A stretch of DNA of 64,000 nucleotides from Celeribacter litoreus. GTDB lineage: Bacteria; Pseudomonadota; Alphaproteobacteria; Rhodobacterales; Rhodobacteraceae. The position numbers and the translations under genes are program-made. Below, piece after piece: positions 1 through 7,991 of the stretch (its first letter is position 1; each line of letters begins with the position of its first letter). The stretch is from assembly GCF_020165855.1 (NCBI RefSeq), contig NZ_JAIUFY010000007.1, forward strand, positions 62,001 through 126,000, written 5' to 3'. The notes under the pieces are model-generated. The model was not told where the DNA came from and did not search any database. It was given only the letters and a program-made list of their open reading frames with translations.

Positions 1-90
1 CGCCGAACTGTCGCGAAATACCGCGATATCATGAATATTCCGTCGTCCCTGCAACGCCGCCGCCAGAAAAAGGCAGAAGCGCTCGTTTGA
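1..90 (+). CDS. rpoN: RNA polymerase sigma-54 factor, 3' end (partial)
   Basis: Only the last 29 codons and the TGA stop are in the window; the gene begins upstream. The readable tail is RRTVAKYRDIMNIPSS followed by a basic end (LQRRRQKKAEALV). RRTVAKYR is the RpoN box (ARRTVAKYRE in the family), the C-terminal helix that reads the -24 promoter element. This signature is specific to sigma-54, so the call is secure despite the short fragment. The next gene starts 72 bases downstream behind a sigma-54 promoter. In many proteobacteria rpoN is followed by hpf/raiA and ptsN; here it is followed by catabolic genes, which suggests a second, island-associated copy (inference). Confidence 0.9.
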   Translation, partial: RRTVAKYRDIMNIPSSLQRRRQKKAEALV

Positions 91-109
91 CGCGTCACGC
101 CGGATTCTC

Positions 110-125
110 TGGCACATGGTTTGCG
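110..125 (+). promoter_or_regulatory. Sigma-54 promoter for the 163-3946 operon
   Basis: TGGCACA-TGGT-TTGCG matches the -24/-12 consensus with the required ten bases between GG and GC. Transcription should start near 136, about 27 bases before the TTG start of the first catabolic gene. It lies 19 bases after the rpoN stop. Confidence 0.9.
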
Positions 126-162
126 TTGACTCTGTCAGGAGAAGAGAGAGGGAGCGCAGGCC

Positions 163-969
163 TTGACGGACCAATTTACGGACATTCTTTACGAGATCGA
201 CGGCAACGTCGCCACGATCACGATCAACCGGCCTGAAAAGTTGAACTCGTGCACACCGCACACGATGCGCGAGATCGAAATGGCTCTCAATATGGCGGGC
301 AATGACCCCGTCGTGGGCGTCATCGTCTTTACCGGCGCGGGGGAAAAGTCCTTCTGCACGGGGGCCGATGTCTCGCAACAGCGTGACGGCAAGATGGGCA
401 CCACTGGCCCGCGGGAATTCTCGCCGCCCTATCTGACGTTCAGCCAGTGCCCCAAACCGATCATCGCCCGCGTCAACGGCTATGCCGTCGGTGGCGGCAA
501 CCACTTTGCCTACTTCTGCGATTTCACCATCTCCGCAGATCACGCGATCTACAGCCAGAGCGAACCGCGCGTTGCCTTTCCGACCTCGGGTCCGGTGATC
601 AGCTACCTCGTGCGTGTCATCGGCCATAAACGCGCCCGCGAGATGTGGATGCTCGGCCGCAAATACGATGCGCAGACCATGTATGACTGGGGTCTCGTGA
701 ACGCTGTCGTGCCGATGGCCGATCTCGATGCCGAAGTGAAGAAATGGTGTGACGAGCTGCTCGCCGTCGCCCCCACCTGTCTCAAGGTCTACAAAGCGAC
801 CTTTGTGCAGGAATTCCAGGATCTGCTCGGGCAGGGCGACAGTCTGCGTCGCTGGCTCGTGCCGGACGATTACCGCGAAACGGAACAACGCGAGGGCACG
901 ACCGCTTTCCTCGAAAAGCGCAAGCCCGACTATTCCCGCTTCCGTGCCGCACCTGAAAAGAAGGATTGA
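163..969 (+). CDS. Crotonase-superfamily enzyme of the MenB/BadI type
   Basis: 268 aa enoyl-CoA hydratase/isomerase-fold protein acting on a CoA thioester. It has TINRPEKLNS near residue 21, the oxyanion-hole region CTGAD, and GYAVGGGNHFAYFCD near residue 106. The segment VIGHKRAREMW and the C-terminal FLEKRKPDYS place it near MenB/BadI, ring-closing or ring-opening CoA enzymes. However, the MenB/BadI active-site stretch GSFDxGYG is replaced by AFPTSGPV, and the first hydratase Glu is His115, while the second Glu is kept (Glu134). The reaction is therefore not predictable. The start is TTG: no in-frame ATG lies nearby and GAGAGGGAG sits 8 bases upstream. It is the first gene of the operon and its stop overlaps the next start (TGATG). 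Confidence 0.8.
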   Translation: MTDQFTDILYEIDGNVATITINRPEKLNSCTPHTMREIEMALNMAGNDPVVGVIVFTGAGEKSFCTGADVSQQRDGKMGTTGPREFSPPYLTFSQCPKPIIARVNGYAVGGGNHFAYFCDFTISADHAIYSQSEPRVAFPTSGPVISYLVRVIGHKRAREMWMLGRKYDAQTMYDWGLVNAVVPMADLDAEVKKWCDELLAVAPTCLKVYKATFVQEFQDLLGQGDSLRRWLVPDDYRETEQREGTTAFLEKRKPDYSRFRAAPEKKD

Positions 970-1367
970 TGACCATGGCTTCGACACTCGCGAATGGTGA
1001 CAGCGCCCCGTACTTTGAAGGGGCCGAACAGGGCAAACTGCTGTTCCAGAAATGCACCTCCTGTGGCGAGGTCCAATTCCCGCCGCGCCATCACTGCGCA
1101 AAGTGCTGGGAGGCGGATCTCGAATGGACCGAGAGTGAGGGCAAGGGCGAGGTGGAAACCTTTACCATCGTGCGCCGTGCGCCGCTCGCCGCGTTTCGGG
1201 ACAAAGTGCCCTATGTCGTGGCTTCGGTCATCGTGTCCGAAGGCGTGCGCATGATTGCGTCGCTGACGGGGGAGGATGCGCTCGACGTGGCGATCGGCGA
1301 TGCCGTGACCGTCGATTTCGCGCCTGACGCCGATGGGAACACCCTTCCGGTGTTCCGTCGCAGCTAA
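969..1367 (+). CDS. DUF35 zinc-ribbon/OB-fold acyl-CoA-associated protein
   Basis: 132 aa. The N-terminal zinc ribbon is formed by Cys29, Cys32, Cys43 and Cys46 (CTSCG then HHCAKC), followed by an OB-fold domain with the family segment VETFTIVRRAP. DUF35 proteins act as partners of thiolase-like (SCP-x/Ltp2) enzymes, closing or organising their acyl-CoA site. The natural partner here is the Cys-less thiolase-like protein at 6704-7870 on the opposite strand (inference). The ATG overlaps the stop of the preceding gene, implying translational coupling. Confidence 0.85.
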   Translation: MTMASTLANGDSAPYFEGAEQGKLLFQKCTSCGEVQFPPRHHCAKCWEADLEWTESEGKGEVETFTIVRRAPLAAFRDKVPYVVASVIVSEGVRMIASLTGEDALDVAIGDAVTVDFAPDADGNTLPVFRRS

Positions 1368-1400
1368 CCCACGTTCGAACGGACACTGAAAGGACACCAC

Positions 1401-2246
1401 ATGGCAGATACCGCCCCAAAGACCCCCCGTAGCCCGCTCGAAACCTTTGCCCCCGATGTGCTGAAAGGCAAAGCCGCCTTTGTCACTGGCGGTGGCACCG
1501 GCATCGGCTTTGGCATCGCCCGCGTTCTGGGCCTGCTCGGTGCGAAAGTATGCATCGTCAGCCGCAAGGAAGACGTGCTCCAGAGCGCCGTCGAAAAACT
1601 CGCCGCTGAGGGCATCACCGCGACCTATTCCGTCACCGACATCCGCGATTTCGACGCGGTTCAGAACGCCGTGGATCACTGCGTTGCCGAGCTTGGCGGG
1701 CTTGATATCCTCGTGAACTGTGCGGCGGGTCTGTTCCACAGCCCTGCGGAGAACCTGACCGAAAACGGGTTCAAGGTCCTCGTCGACATCAACCTCAATG
1801 GCGCATGGGCCTGTTGTAAAGCCGCGTTTGAACCGCTCCGCGCAGCGCCTGACGGTGGCCGGATCGTCAACATCGTGTCACCGTTTGCGTGGCTGAGCTG
1901 GCCGGGATCGGTCAACGCCGCTGCCGCAAAGGCGGGTCTCATCTCCATGGCGCACACGCTCGCCGTCGAGTGGGGTCGTTACAACATCCACGTAAACAAC
2001 ATCGCGCCAGGTCCGATTGGCGGCACGGGCGGGATCAACCGCATGGCCGACGATCCGACTCGCTTTGCCGAGGAGATGGAGCGCACCGCGCTTGGCCGTG
2101 TGGGTCAGATCGGGGATATCGCGGAGGCCGTGGCCTATCTCGCCTCGCCTGCCGGCTCGTTCATCTCCGGCGCGGACCTCTTGGTTGATGGCGGGCGTCA
2201 GTATAACGTCGTCCCTTCCAAAGTTCGCAATTTGCACGCGCTCTAA
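1401..2246 (+). CDS. SDR oxidoreductase, 2,4-dienoyl-CoA reductase (DECR)-like
   Basis: 281 aa classical-length SDR. The nucleotide site TGGGTGIG is at residues 29-36 and the NCAAG motif near 106. The normal catalytic Tyr of YxxxK is absent: Lys177 is kept but residue 173 is Ala (VNAAAAKAG). That, with LAVEWGRYNIHVN and the IAPGPIGGT segment, matches the 2,4-dienoyl-CoA reductase branch, in which the Tyr is naturally missing. The likely role is NADPH-dependent reduction of a conjugated dienoyl-CoA during degradation of an unsaturated or ring-derived acyl-CoA. A similar protein is encoded at 22457-23266. The ATG follows AAAGGACACCAC. Confidence 0.8.
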   Translation: MADTAPKTPRSPLETFAPDVLKGKAAFVTGGGTGIGFGIARVLGLLGAKVCIVSRKEDVLQSAVEKLAAEGITATYSVTDIRDFDAVQNAVDHCVAELGGLDILVNCAAGLFHSPAENLTENGFKVLVDINLNGAWACCKAAFEPLRAAPDGGRIVNIVSPFAWLSWPGSVNAAAAKAGLISMAHTLAVEWGRYNIHVNNIAPGPIGGTGGINRMADDPTRFAEEMERTALGRVGQIGDIAEAVAYLASPAGSFISGADLLVDGGRQYNVVPSKVRNLHAL

Positions 2247-2270
2247 GGGTGCGTGCCGGAGACGCCCGTG

Positions 2271-3125
2271 ATGTTTGATCGACTGAAACGCACTGAATCC
2301 GCCGTCGTGTCCTATTCCGGCGCGGTGAAACGCTGGGAGTGTGACCGCAACGGGCATATGAACGTGCAGTTCTATGTGCGGGCGTTTCAGATGGCGTCCG
2401 AAGTGCTCGCGACGCTCGTGCTCGGGGAAAATCCGGGCACGCAAAGCTCCGATCTGCGGCACTACCGGTTTCATGGCGAACTGTTCAGCGGTGAGGCCAT
2501 GCATATCCAGTCCTCGCGCATCGCCGACGGCGAGTTTGCGGGCTGGGTGCTCCACCGGATGTTCAAGGGCGCGCGTCTCTCCGCCACGGCGATTGAACGG
2601 CCCGCCTATCCGGTTGAGGGCCTTCCCGCGTGCCGTCCAGAGGCGCTTGAGAAAGCTTTGCCGCGCGGGCTTTCCCCGACGGCGGAGCGGGCAGGGGGCC
2701 TGTCCGACACTCTTTCCGCCTCACCGGTTGGCGTGCTGCGGCCCTCCGAACTCGACCACCACGGGGCGGTGCAATGGAATGCGTTGACGGCGCTGTGTTC
2801 GAATGCGTCCCACGGATTTCTCGAACAGATCGGTCTCACGGCGGACTGGGTGAACACCAGCAACTGCAACCGGATGGCGGTCGAAATGTCGATTGCACGC
2901 CACGGTCTCGGCGCCGCCGGGGATACGGTGGCGATCCGCGCAGGAATTGCCGACGTTGCGTCGCGGTCCTTCACCATGCGGATGGAGGTGGTTCACGGGG
3001 TGACGGCCGCGCCGCTCGCGACCGTCGAACAGCTTTGCCTCGTCGTTGATCTGGAAAGCCGCAAGCCCGTCATGGTGCCCGAATTCGTCCGCACCGCCGC
3101 CGCGCGCTACGGGATGGGATCATGA
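2271..3125 (+). CDS. Double-hotdog acyl-CoA thioesterase-like protein 1
   Basis: 284 aa with two hotdog (4HBT-like) halves. The first carries RWECDRNGHMNVQFYVRAF near the N-terminus, the D-x-N-x-H-x-N active-site helix of this thioesterase group; the second half begins around GVLRPSEL. The role is probably hydrolysis of a CoA thioester, releasing CoA or removing a dead-end intermediate. I chose the ATG at 2271, 9 bases after CCGGAGA; a GTG at 2253 is an in-frame alternative with a poorer ribosome site. The next gene overlaps by 4 bases (ATGA) and encodes a similar protein. Confidence 0.7.
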   Translation: MFDRLKRTESAVVSYSGAVKRWECDRNGHMNVQFYVRAFQMASEVLATLVLGENPGTQSSDLRHYRFHGELFSGEAMHIQSSRIADGEFAGWVLHRMFKGARLSATAIERPAYPVEGLPACRPEALEKALPRGLSPTAERAGGLSDTLSASPVGVLRPSELDHHGAVQWNALTALCSNASHGFLEQIGLTADWVNTSNCNRMAVEMSIARHGLGAAGDTVAIRAGIADVASRSFTMRMEVVHGVTAAPLATVEQLCLVVDLESRKPVMVPEFVRTAAARYGMGS

Positions 3126-3946
3126 GCGCGCCGATGACGACGTTGCACGGCTTTGTGCCTGCGTGGGAAATCGATGCGAACGATCACTGGAACACAGCCT
3201 TCTACCTGCGCAGTTTTCAATATGCATCAGAGCGGTTCGCAGAGGAGGCAGGTCTCCCCGCATCGCCGCCGCAGGTTCTGCACACCCGCTTTTTCCGCGA
3301 GTTGCGGCATCAGAAGACGTTCACCGTCGAGTCCCACCGGATCGACACGGCGCAGTCTGGCTACGACGCGCTGCATCTGATGCGGGATCAGACCACGGGA
3401 AAGGTGGCCGCCGCGTCTTTGGAGATGCGCGCGGGATTGCCGCCTGTGATCGAAGAATTTGACGCGACCAACTACGCGCCGCGAAGCCTCCCCGTCGGGC
3501 CGGACACGCCGGTGGATGCGACAGAGATGCTGCGCGACGGGCGGGCGACCGTGTCGCACGCAGGGGTTCTCCGGCCCGATGATTTCGACGCGGAGGGGCG
3601 GCTTTTGTCCCATGCGATCCACATGCGTGTCTCCGAAGGCAACAGCCACCTCTGGCATCATGTAGACGTGACGCCAGATGACTTCTATGGACGTGGCCTT
3701 GGGCGCGCAATTGTCGAGCACAAACTGTCGCGCCACGGCGCGGCCAAACCGGGCATGGCGATCCGACAGGTATCCTATTTTGATAATTTCGGCGGCAAGT
3801 CCGTTGGTTTGACGCACCAAGTTGAGGACCTCACGACCGGCGCAGTGCTCTCGATCATCCGCACGACGACGCTCGTCCTTGATCTCAAAGCCCGCAAATC
3901 CGTTGCCTTGCCCGACGATCTGATCCAGCGCCTCAACCGCGCCTAA
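3122..3946 (+). CDS. Double-hotdog acyl-CoA thioesterase-like protein 2
   Basis: 274 aa, similar in layout to the preceding gene: WEIDANDHWNTAFYLRSF (the same D-x-N-x-H-x-N helix) at the N-terminus, then a second half starting near GVLRPDDFD. The tandem pair may form a heteromer or split two substrates. It is the last gene of the operon and ends just before a pair of strong hairpins. Specificity cannot be predicted from the sequence. Confidence 0.7.
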   Translation: MSAPMTTLHGFVPAWEIDANDHWNTAFYLRSFQYASERFAEEAGLPASPPQVLHTRFFRELRHQKTFTVESHRIDTAQSGYDALHLMRDQTTGKVAAASLEMRAGLPPVIEEFDATNYAPRSLPVGPDTPVDATEMLRDGRATVSHAGVLRPDDFDAEGRLLSHAIHMRVSEGNSHLWHHVDVTPDDFYGRGLGRAIVEHKLSRHGAAKPGMAIRQVSYFDNFGGKSVGLTHQVEDLTTGAVLSIIRTTTLVLDLKARKSVALPDDLIQRLNRA

Positions 3947-3959
3947 ACGATATCTTCCG

Positions 3960-4018
3960 TCCGGAGGCGTTGACCTCCGGAATATGAAAGGCCGCAGACG
4001 AGGGGACGTCTGCGGCCT
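3960..4018. terminator. Double hairpin between convergent operons
   Basis: Two inverted repeats lie in tandem. CCGGAGG/CCTCCGG is at 3961-3980. A perfect 12-bp stem AGGCCGCAGACG/CGTCTGCGGCCT is at 3989-4018 with a 6-base loop. CATTT follows on the + strand and TTTCAT on the - strand. It can stop the + operon ending at 3946 and the - operon ending at 4052. Confidence 0.75.
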
Positions 4019-4051
4019 CATTTCTGAACCCGATCAGTGAGGATAGGCGGG

Positions 4052-5254
4052 TCAGACAGCTTCGATGATCATGGCCGTGCCCTGACCGACGCCCACGCAC
4101 ATGGTGCAGAGCGCATAGCGCCCGCCGCGGCGTTTGAGTTCGTAGGCGGCGGTCATCACGAGACGGGTGCCCGACATGCCGAGCGGGTGCCCGAGTGCAA
4201 TCGCGCCGCCGTTCGGGTTCACGTGCTCCGCATCATCCGGCACACCGAGTTCGCGCAAGGTGGCGAGGGCCTGGCTCGCGAAGGCTTCGTTCAACTCGAT
4301 AACATCCATGTCCTCGATCTTGAGACCCGCGCGGGCGAGCACCTTTTGCGAGGCGGGGACAGGACCGATGCCCATGACGCGCGGCGGCACACCGGCGGCG
4401 GCCATGGCGACGACGCGGGCCATCGGTTTGAGGCCGTGCTGATCGACCGCGCCCTGATTGGCGAGGATCATCGCCGCCGCCCCGTCGTTCACGCCGGAGG
4501 CGTTGCCGGCGGTCACGGTGAGATCCGGCCCGTTCACGCCGCGCAGTTTGGCGAGCTTTTCGGCGCTCGTGCCCGGGCGCGGGTGTTCGTCGGTGTCGAA
4601 GATGATCGGATCGGCTTTGCGCTGTGGCACGGAGACGGGCGCGATCTCGTCGGCAAAGATGCCTTTCTCATGCGCCGCTTGCCAACGGGCCTGCGAGCGG
4701 GCGGCAAAGGCGTCCTGATCTTCGCGGCTGATGTTGTAGTCCGCTGCCACGTTGTCGGCGGTTTGCGGCATGGAGTCTGTGCCGTGCTCCGCATTCATTT
4801 TCGGGTTGATGAAGCGCCAACCGATTGTCGTGTCGTAGACCGCGTTGTTGCGGGTGAAGGCGCTCGTGGCTTTGGGCATCACGAAGGGGGCGCGGCTCAT
4901 GCTTTCCACCCCGCCTGCGATGACGAAATCGTAGTCGCCTGCACGGATACCGCGCGAGCCTGCGCCCACGGCGTCCATGCCGCTCGCGCAGAGGCGGTTC
5001 AATGTGGTGCCGGAGACATTCACCGGCAGTCCGGCGAGGAGCGCGGCCATGCGCGCGACGTTGCGGTTGTCTTCGCCAGCCTGGTTTGCGGAGCCATAGA
5101 GCACCTCGTCGAGAGCGGACCAATCGACGTCGGGGTTGCGCTCCATGAGGGCTTTGATCGGCAGCGCGGCCAGATCGTCGGCGCGGATCGAGGACAGCGC
5201 GCCGCCGTAGCGTCCGATCGGGGTGCGGATGGCGTCGCAGATGAATGAATCCAT
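4052..5254 (-). CDS. pcaF: 3-oxoadipyl-CoA/acetyl-CoA thiolase (PcaF/PaaJ family)
   Basis: 400 aa, full length. It cleaves a 3-oxoacyl-CoA with CoA to acetyl-CoA plus a shortened acyl-CoA. Cys89 (NRLCASGM) is the acylated nucleophile, His356 (ALGHPLG) and Cys386 (CVGVGQG) the other catalytic residues. The C-terminal third, with NPNGGAIALGHPLGMSG, is typical of the PcaF/PaaJ branch, which handles dicarboxylyl-CoA substrates; this fits a pimeloyl/adipoyl-type product after ring opening. It is the last gene of the leftward operon and is separated from the gene before it by two hairpins (5299-5381). The exact chain length handled is inference. Confidence 0.85.
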   Translation of the reverse strand: MDSFICDAIRTPIGRYGGALSSIRADDLAALPIKALMERNPDVDWSALDEVLYGSANQAGEDNRNVARMAALLAGLPVNVSGTTLNRLCASGMDAVGAGSRGIRAGDYDFVIAGGVESMSRAPFVMPKATSAFTRNNAVYDTTIGWRFINPKMNAEHGTDSMPQTADNVAADYNISREDQDAFAARSQARWQAAHEKGIFADEIAPVSVPQRKADPIIFDTDEHPRPGTSAEKLAKLRGVNGPDLTVTAGNASGVNDGAAAMILANQGAVDQHGLKPMARVVAMAAAGVPPRVMGIGPVPASQKVLARAGLKIEDMDVIELNEAFASQALATLRELGVPDDAEHVNPNGGAIALGHPLGMSGTRLVMTAAYELKRRGGRYALCTMCVGVGQGTAMIIEAV

Positions 5255-5298
5255 GGTTGGTCTCCGAAGGTGGGCGAGTGTCTTCGCGTCAAATTTTC

Positions 5299-5381
5299 CC
5301 GGGCAGGCATCACGAGGAGTTTTGCGTGCCTGCCCGGCGCTTGCCTCTGACCGCGTGAAATGGGAGGGCGCATGTCAGAGG
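5299..5381 (-). repeat. Two intercistronic hairpins
   Basis: CCGGGCAGGCA at 5299-5309 pairs perfectly with TGCCTGCCCGG at 5327-5337. CCTCTGAC at 5344-5351 pairs with GTCAGAGG at 5374-5381. They fill the 152-base gap between the crotonase and thiolase genes of one operon. There is no clear U-run, so an mRNA processing or attenuation role is more likely than full termination. Confidence 0.55.
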
Positions 5382-5406
5382 GGGGACTGTGGAACCTGTT
5401 GCGGAG

Positions 5407-6207
5407 TTATTGCCCGCGGAACACAGGTTTCCGTTTTTCTTTAAAGGCCGCGACGGCCTCTTTGTGGTCGTCACTGGTGCGCACGAGCGCGATGTGGGAG
5501 CTCAGAGTGTCGAGGTGGGAATGCAGGTCGGTGTTGAGGCTCTGCAGAACCATCCGCTTGATCATGCGCACGGACATAGGCGCGGCCGCGGCGATCTGTT
5601 CGGCGTAGGCCGTCACGTCGTCGCGGAAGCTTTCGTCAGGGAACACGCGATTGACCAGCCCGAGCGACAGCGCCTCATCCGCCTCGACCCAGCGCGAGGT
5701 CCAGAACATATCGAGCGCGGCAGAGGTGCCGATGATGCGCGGCAGGAACCATGCGCCGCCGACACCGGGGATCAGGCCCATTTTGGCGTAGGTTTCGGCC
5801 ACACGTGCGGAGGCCGTCATGAGACGTACATCGCACATCAGCGCAACGTCGAGACCGCCACCGACCGCCATGCCGTTGATCGCAGCGATGATCGGTTTGT
5901 CGATCTCGGCCACTTTGCGGGCGAGCGACTGGGTGTTGCGGGTCATGCCTTCCTTGGCCTGAAGCGGGGTTTGTTCCGCCTTGTCCTTGAACCGGCTGGT
6001 GTCGCCGCCGGCGGAGAAGGAGTTCTCCGTGCCGGTGAACACTATGACCTTCACGTCGTCGCGGGTTTTGCATTCGTCGAGCCACGCCACCCACTGACGC
6101 ACCATGTCGTCGTGGAAGGAATTGCGCTTTTCAGGACGGTTAATGGTGATGGTTGCGACGCCGTTTTTGACGTCGAACACCAGCTCGTTTTGGGCCTCTT
6201 CGCTCAT
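5407..6207 (-). CDS. Enoyl-CoA hydratase/isomerase-family protein
   Basis: 266 aa crotonase fold. TINRPEKRNS, SAGGD and GMAVGGGLDVALMCD mark the CoA and oxyanion-hole regions. At the two hydratase catalytic positions it has Asp120 (GGGLD) and Tyr140 (AETYAKMGL) instead of two Glu residues, so simple hydratase activity is doubtful; isomerase, hydrolase or other crotonase chemistry is possible. C-terminal FKEKRKPVF is typical of the family. The ATG at 6207 follows GAGGAGCACAAG, and the preceding MaoC gene ends 10 bases upstream in the same operon. Confidence 0.75.
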   Translation of the reverse strand: MSEEAQNELVFDVKNGVATITINRPEKRNSFHDDMVRQWVAWLDECKTRDDVKVIVFTGTENSFSAGGDTSRFKDKAEQTPLQAKEGMTRNTQSLARKVAEIDKPIIAAINGMAVGGGLDVALMCDVRLMTASARVAETYAKMGLIPGVGGAWFLPRIIGTSAALDMFWTSRWVEADEALSLGLVNRVFPDESFRDDVTAYAEQIAAAAPMSVRMIKRMVLQSLNTDLHSHLDTLSSHIALVRTSDDHKEAVAAFKEKRKPVFRGQ

Positions 6208-6217
6208 CTTGTGCTCC

Positions 6218-6682
6218 TCATGCCTCGGGACGACACTTGTACATGAAGGTGGCCATCATTGTCTGCACGACTTCGTCGCGCTGGTTCATGAATTCGCGTT
6301 TGACCTTCACAACGCCACGCCCCGGTTTAGAGGTCAGGCGTTTTTCCAAAACGGTGCTCCGCATGTGGACAGTGTCACCATGAAGGACAGGTTTGAGCAT
6401 GCGCCACTCGTCGATGCCGATCACAGCCAGAAGCGTGCCGTCGTTGACGCCCGCAGCGTAGTTCAGCCCGCCCATGATCGCGTAGATCAGCGGCGCGTGG
6501 GCAATCGGTTCGCCGAAGGGCGTGTTCTTGGCGTATTCCCAGTTGGTGTGGACCTCGTTGAAGTCGCCGGACAGGCAGGCAAAGTTCACGATGTCGGTGT
6601 TGGTCACGGTGCGGCGGGGCGTCTCGAACGCCTCTCCGACGGTGAAGTCTTCGTAGTATTTTCCGCGGGGCTCGGTAGCCAT
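6218..6682 (-). CDS. MaoC-family (R)-enoyl-CoA hydratase
   Basis: 154 aa single hotdog protein. The hydratase-2 motif is clear: Asp40 and His45 in SGDFNEVHTNWEYA, followed by FGEPIAHAP. It would add water across an enoyl-CoA double bond to give a 3-hydroxyacyl-CoA. It sits directly after the thiolase-like gene; in SCP-x/Ltp2 systems a MaoC hydratase makes the 3-hydroxyacyl-CoA that is then cleaved, and that pairing may apply here (inference). The ATG follows AAGGGAGAACTAGAC. Confidence 0.85.
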   Translation of the reverse strand: MATEPRGKYYEDFTVGEAFETPRRTVTNTDIVNFACLSGDFNEVHTNWEYAKNTPFGEPIAHAPLIYAIMGGLNYAAGVNDGTLLAVIGIDEWRMLKPVLHGDTVHMRSTVLEKRLTSKPGRGVVKVKREFMNQRDEVVQTMMATFMYKCRPEA

Positions 6683-6703
6683 GTCTAGTTCTCCCTTAAT
6701 TTC

Positions 6704-7870
6704 TCAGCGCGCCTCGGAGGTGAGCACCATCGTCAGATGCGACGACAGGATGCCCCCCTCGCCGTGAATGACGGCGGCATTTGCATCTTTGACCTGACGG
6801 GCATCGGCTTCGCCGCGCAGCTGGCGCACGGCTTCGATGATCGCCATCAGTCCGCCAACGGCCCCGGCGTGGGCATGGCTGAGCATGCCGCCGTGGGTGT
6901 TGACCGGAATTTTCCCGCCAACGGCGGCGAGCCCTTCGGCGAAGTAGGCCCCGCCTTCTCCGCGCGGCGCGAGGCCGAGCTCTTCCATTTCAATGATCGG
7001 CACGATGCTGAAACAGTCGTAGAGCATCGCCAGATCCATATCCTCCGGCCCGAGACCGGCCATGCTGTAGGCCGCCCGCGCGGTTTCACCGGCGCCGAAT
7101 TCCGTGAGGCTCGGGGCGGAGGTCAGGTGTTCGTGGGTGTGCAGTTCGCCGATGCCCGCGAGGTAGATTTCCTTACCCGGCATGTCTTTGGCGCGTTCCG
7201 GCGAAGTCACGATAAACGCCCCGCCTGCATCCGAGATGAGACAGCAGTCGAGCATGTTGAGCGGATCGGAGATCGGTTTCGAGCTCAGCACGTCATCCAC
7301 CGTGATCGCCGTTTTCATATGGGCGTTCGGGTGTTTGAGCGCGTGGTTGCGGGTGTTCACCGACACGGCAGCCATCTGTTCGCGGGTGGTGCCGTATTTG
7401 TGCATGTAGGCATTCGCCACAATCGCGTAGAGCGACGGGATGCCGACACCATAAGGGGCCTCGAAATAGGGGTGACCGACCGCAGAGAGGGCGGAGACGG
7501 CGGCGTCGCGCGACAGACCCGTTGCTCGGTTCTCACCGGCGCAGACCAGAACGACCTCGGCCTGACCCGTCTCAATCGCCTGCGCCGCGTGGTGCAGCAT
7601 CGCGGCGGGGGACGCGCCGCCGACGACGAGAGATCCGCCAAAGCGCGGCGTGATCCCGAGGTATTCGGCCAGAACGGAGCCGAGCATGAAATACGGCTCT
7701 GTAAAGGAGTAGGCGGTCAGAACGCCGTCAATATCCGTGTGTTTGATCCCCGCATCCGCGATGGCGCGTCGGGCGGCCTGCGCGTTGAGGCCCAGCCCGC
7801 TCATATGCGGCATCTTGCCGATGTCGCTTTCGCCCACACCTACGATGACGGCTCGGTTTCTCAGGCTCAT
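6704..7870 (-). CDS. Thiolase-like (SCP-x/Ltp2 type) protein lacking the nucleophilic Cys
   Basis: 388 aa thiolase-fold protein. The region that carries the acylated Cys in true thiolases reads VVGGASPAAML, with no Cys. The C-terminal HTHGGMLSHAHAGAVGG and YDCFSIVP match the lipid-transfer-protein thiolase branch. Proteins of this branch that lack the Cys and pair with DUF35 partners include the Ltp2 retro-aldolases of steroid side-chain breakdown, so carbon-carbon cleavage of a 3-hydroxyacyl-CoA is a reasonable hypothesis. The start ATG at 7870 follows GGGAGACAGTGT; the frame stays open further upstream, but that stretch is not family-like. First gene of the leftward operon, behind a sigma-54 promoter. 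Confidence 0.8.
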   Translation of the reverse strand: MSLRNRAVIVGVGESDIGKMPHMSGLGLNAQAARRAIADAGIKHTDIDGVLTAYSFTEPYFMLGSVLAEYLGITPRFGGSLVVGGASPAAMLHHAAQAIETGQAEVVLVCAGENRATGLSRDAAVSALSAVGHPYFEAPYGVGIPSLYAIVANAYMHKYGTTREQMAAVSVNTRNHALKHPNAHMKTAITVDDVLSSKPISDPLNMLDCCLISDAGGAFIVTSPERAKDMPGKEIYLAGIGELHTHEHLTSAPSLTEFGAGETARAAYSMAGLGPEDMDLAMLYDCFSIVPIIEMEELGLAPRGEGGAYFAEGLAAVGGKIPVNTHGGMLSHAHAGAVGGLMAIIEAVRQLRGEADARQVKDANAAVIHGEGGILSSHLTMVLTSEAR

Positions 7871-7991
7871 ACACTGTCTCCCAATCTGGCGCGGCTCGCT
7901 TCTCGCGCGCCCGTCTTTGTGTTCCGCGTCAGCCGGTGACCTGCCGTCGGCGGGGGCCTGTGGCGGGTCGGCTAAACTTTGATCGGAACAA

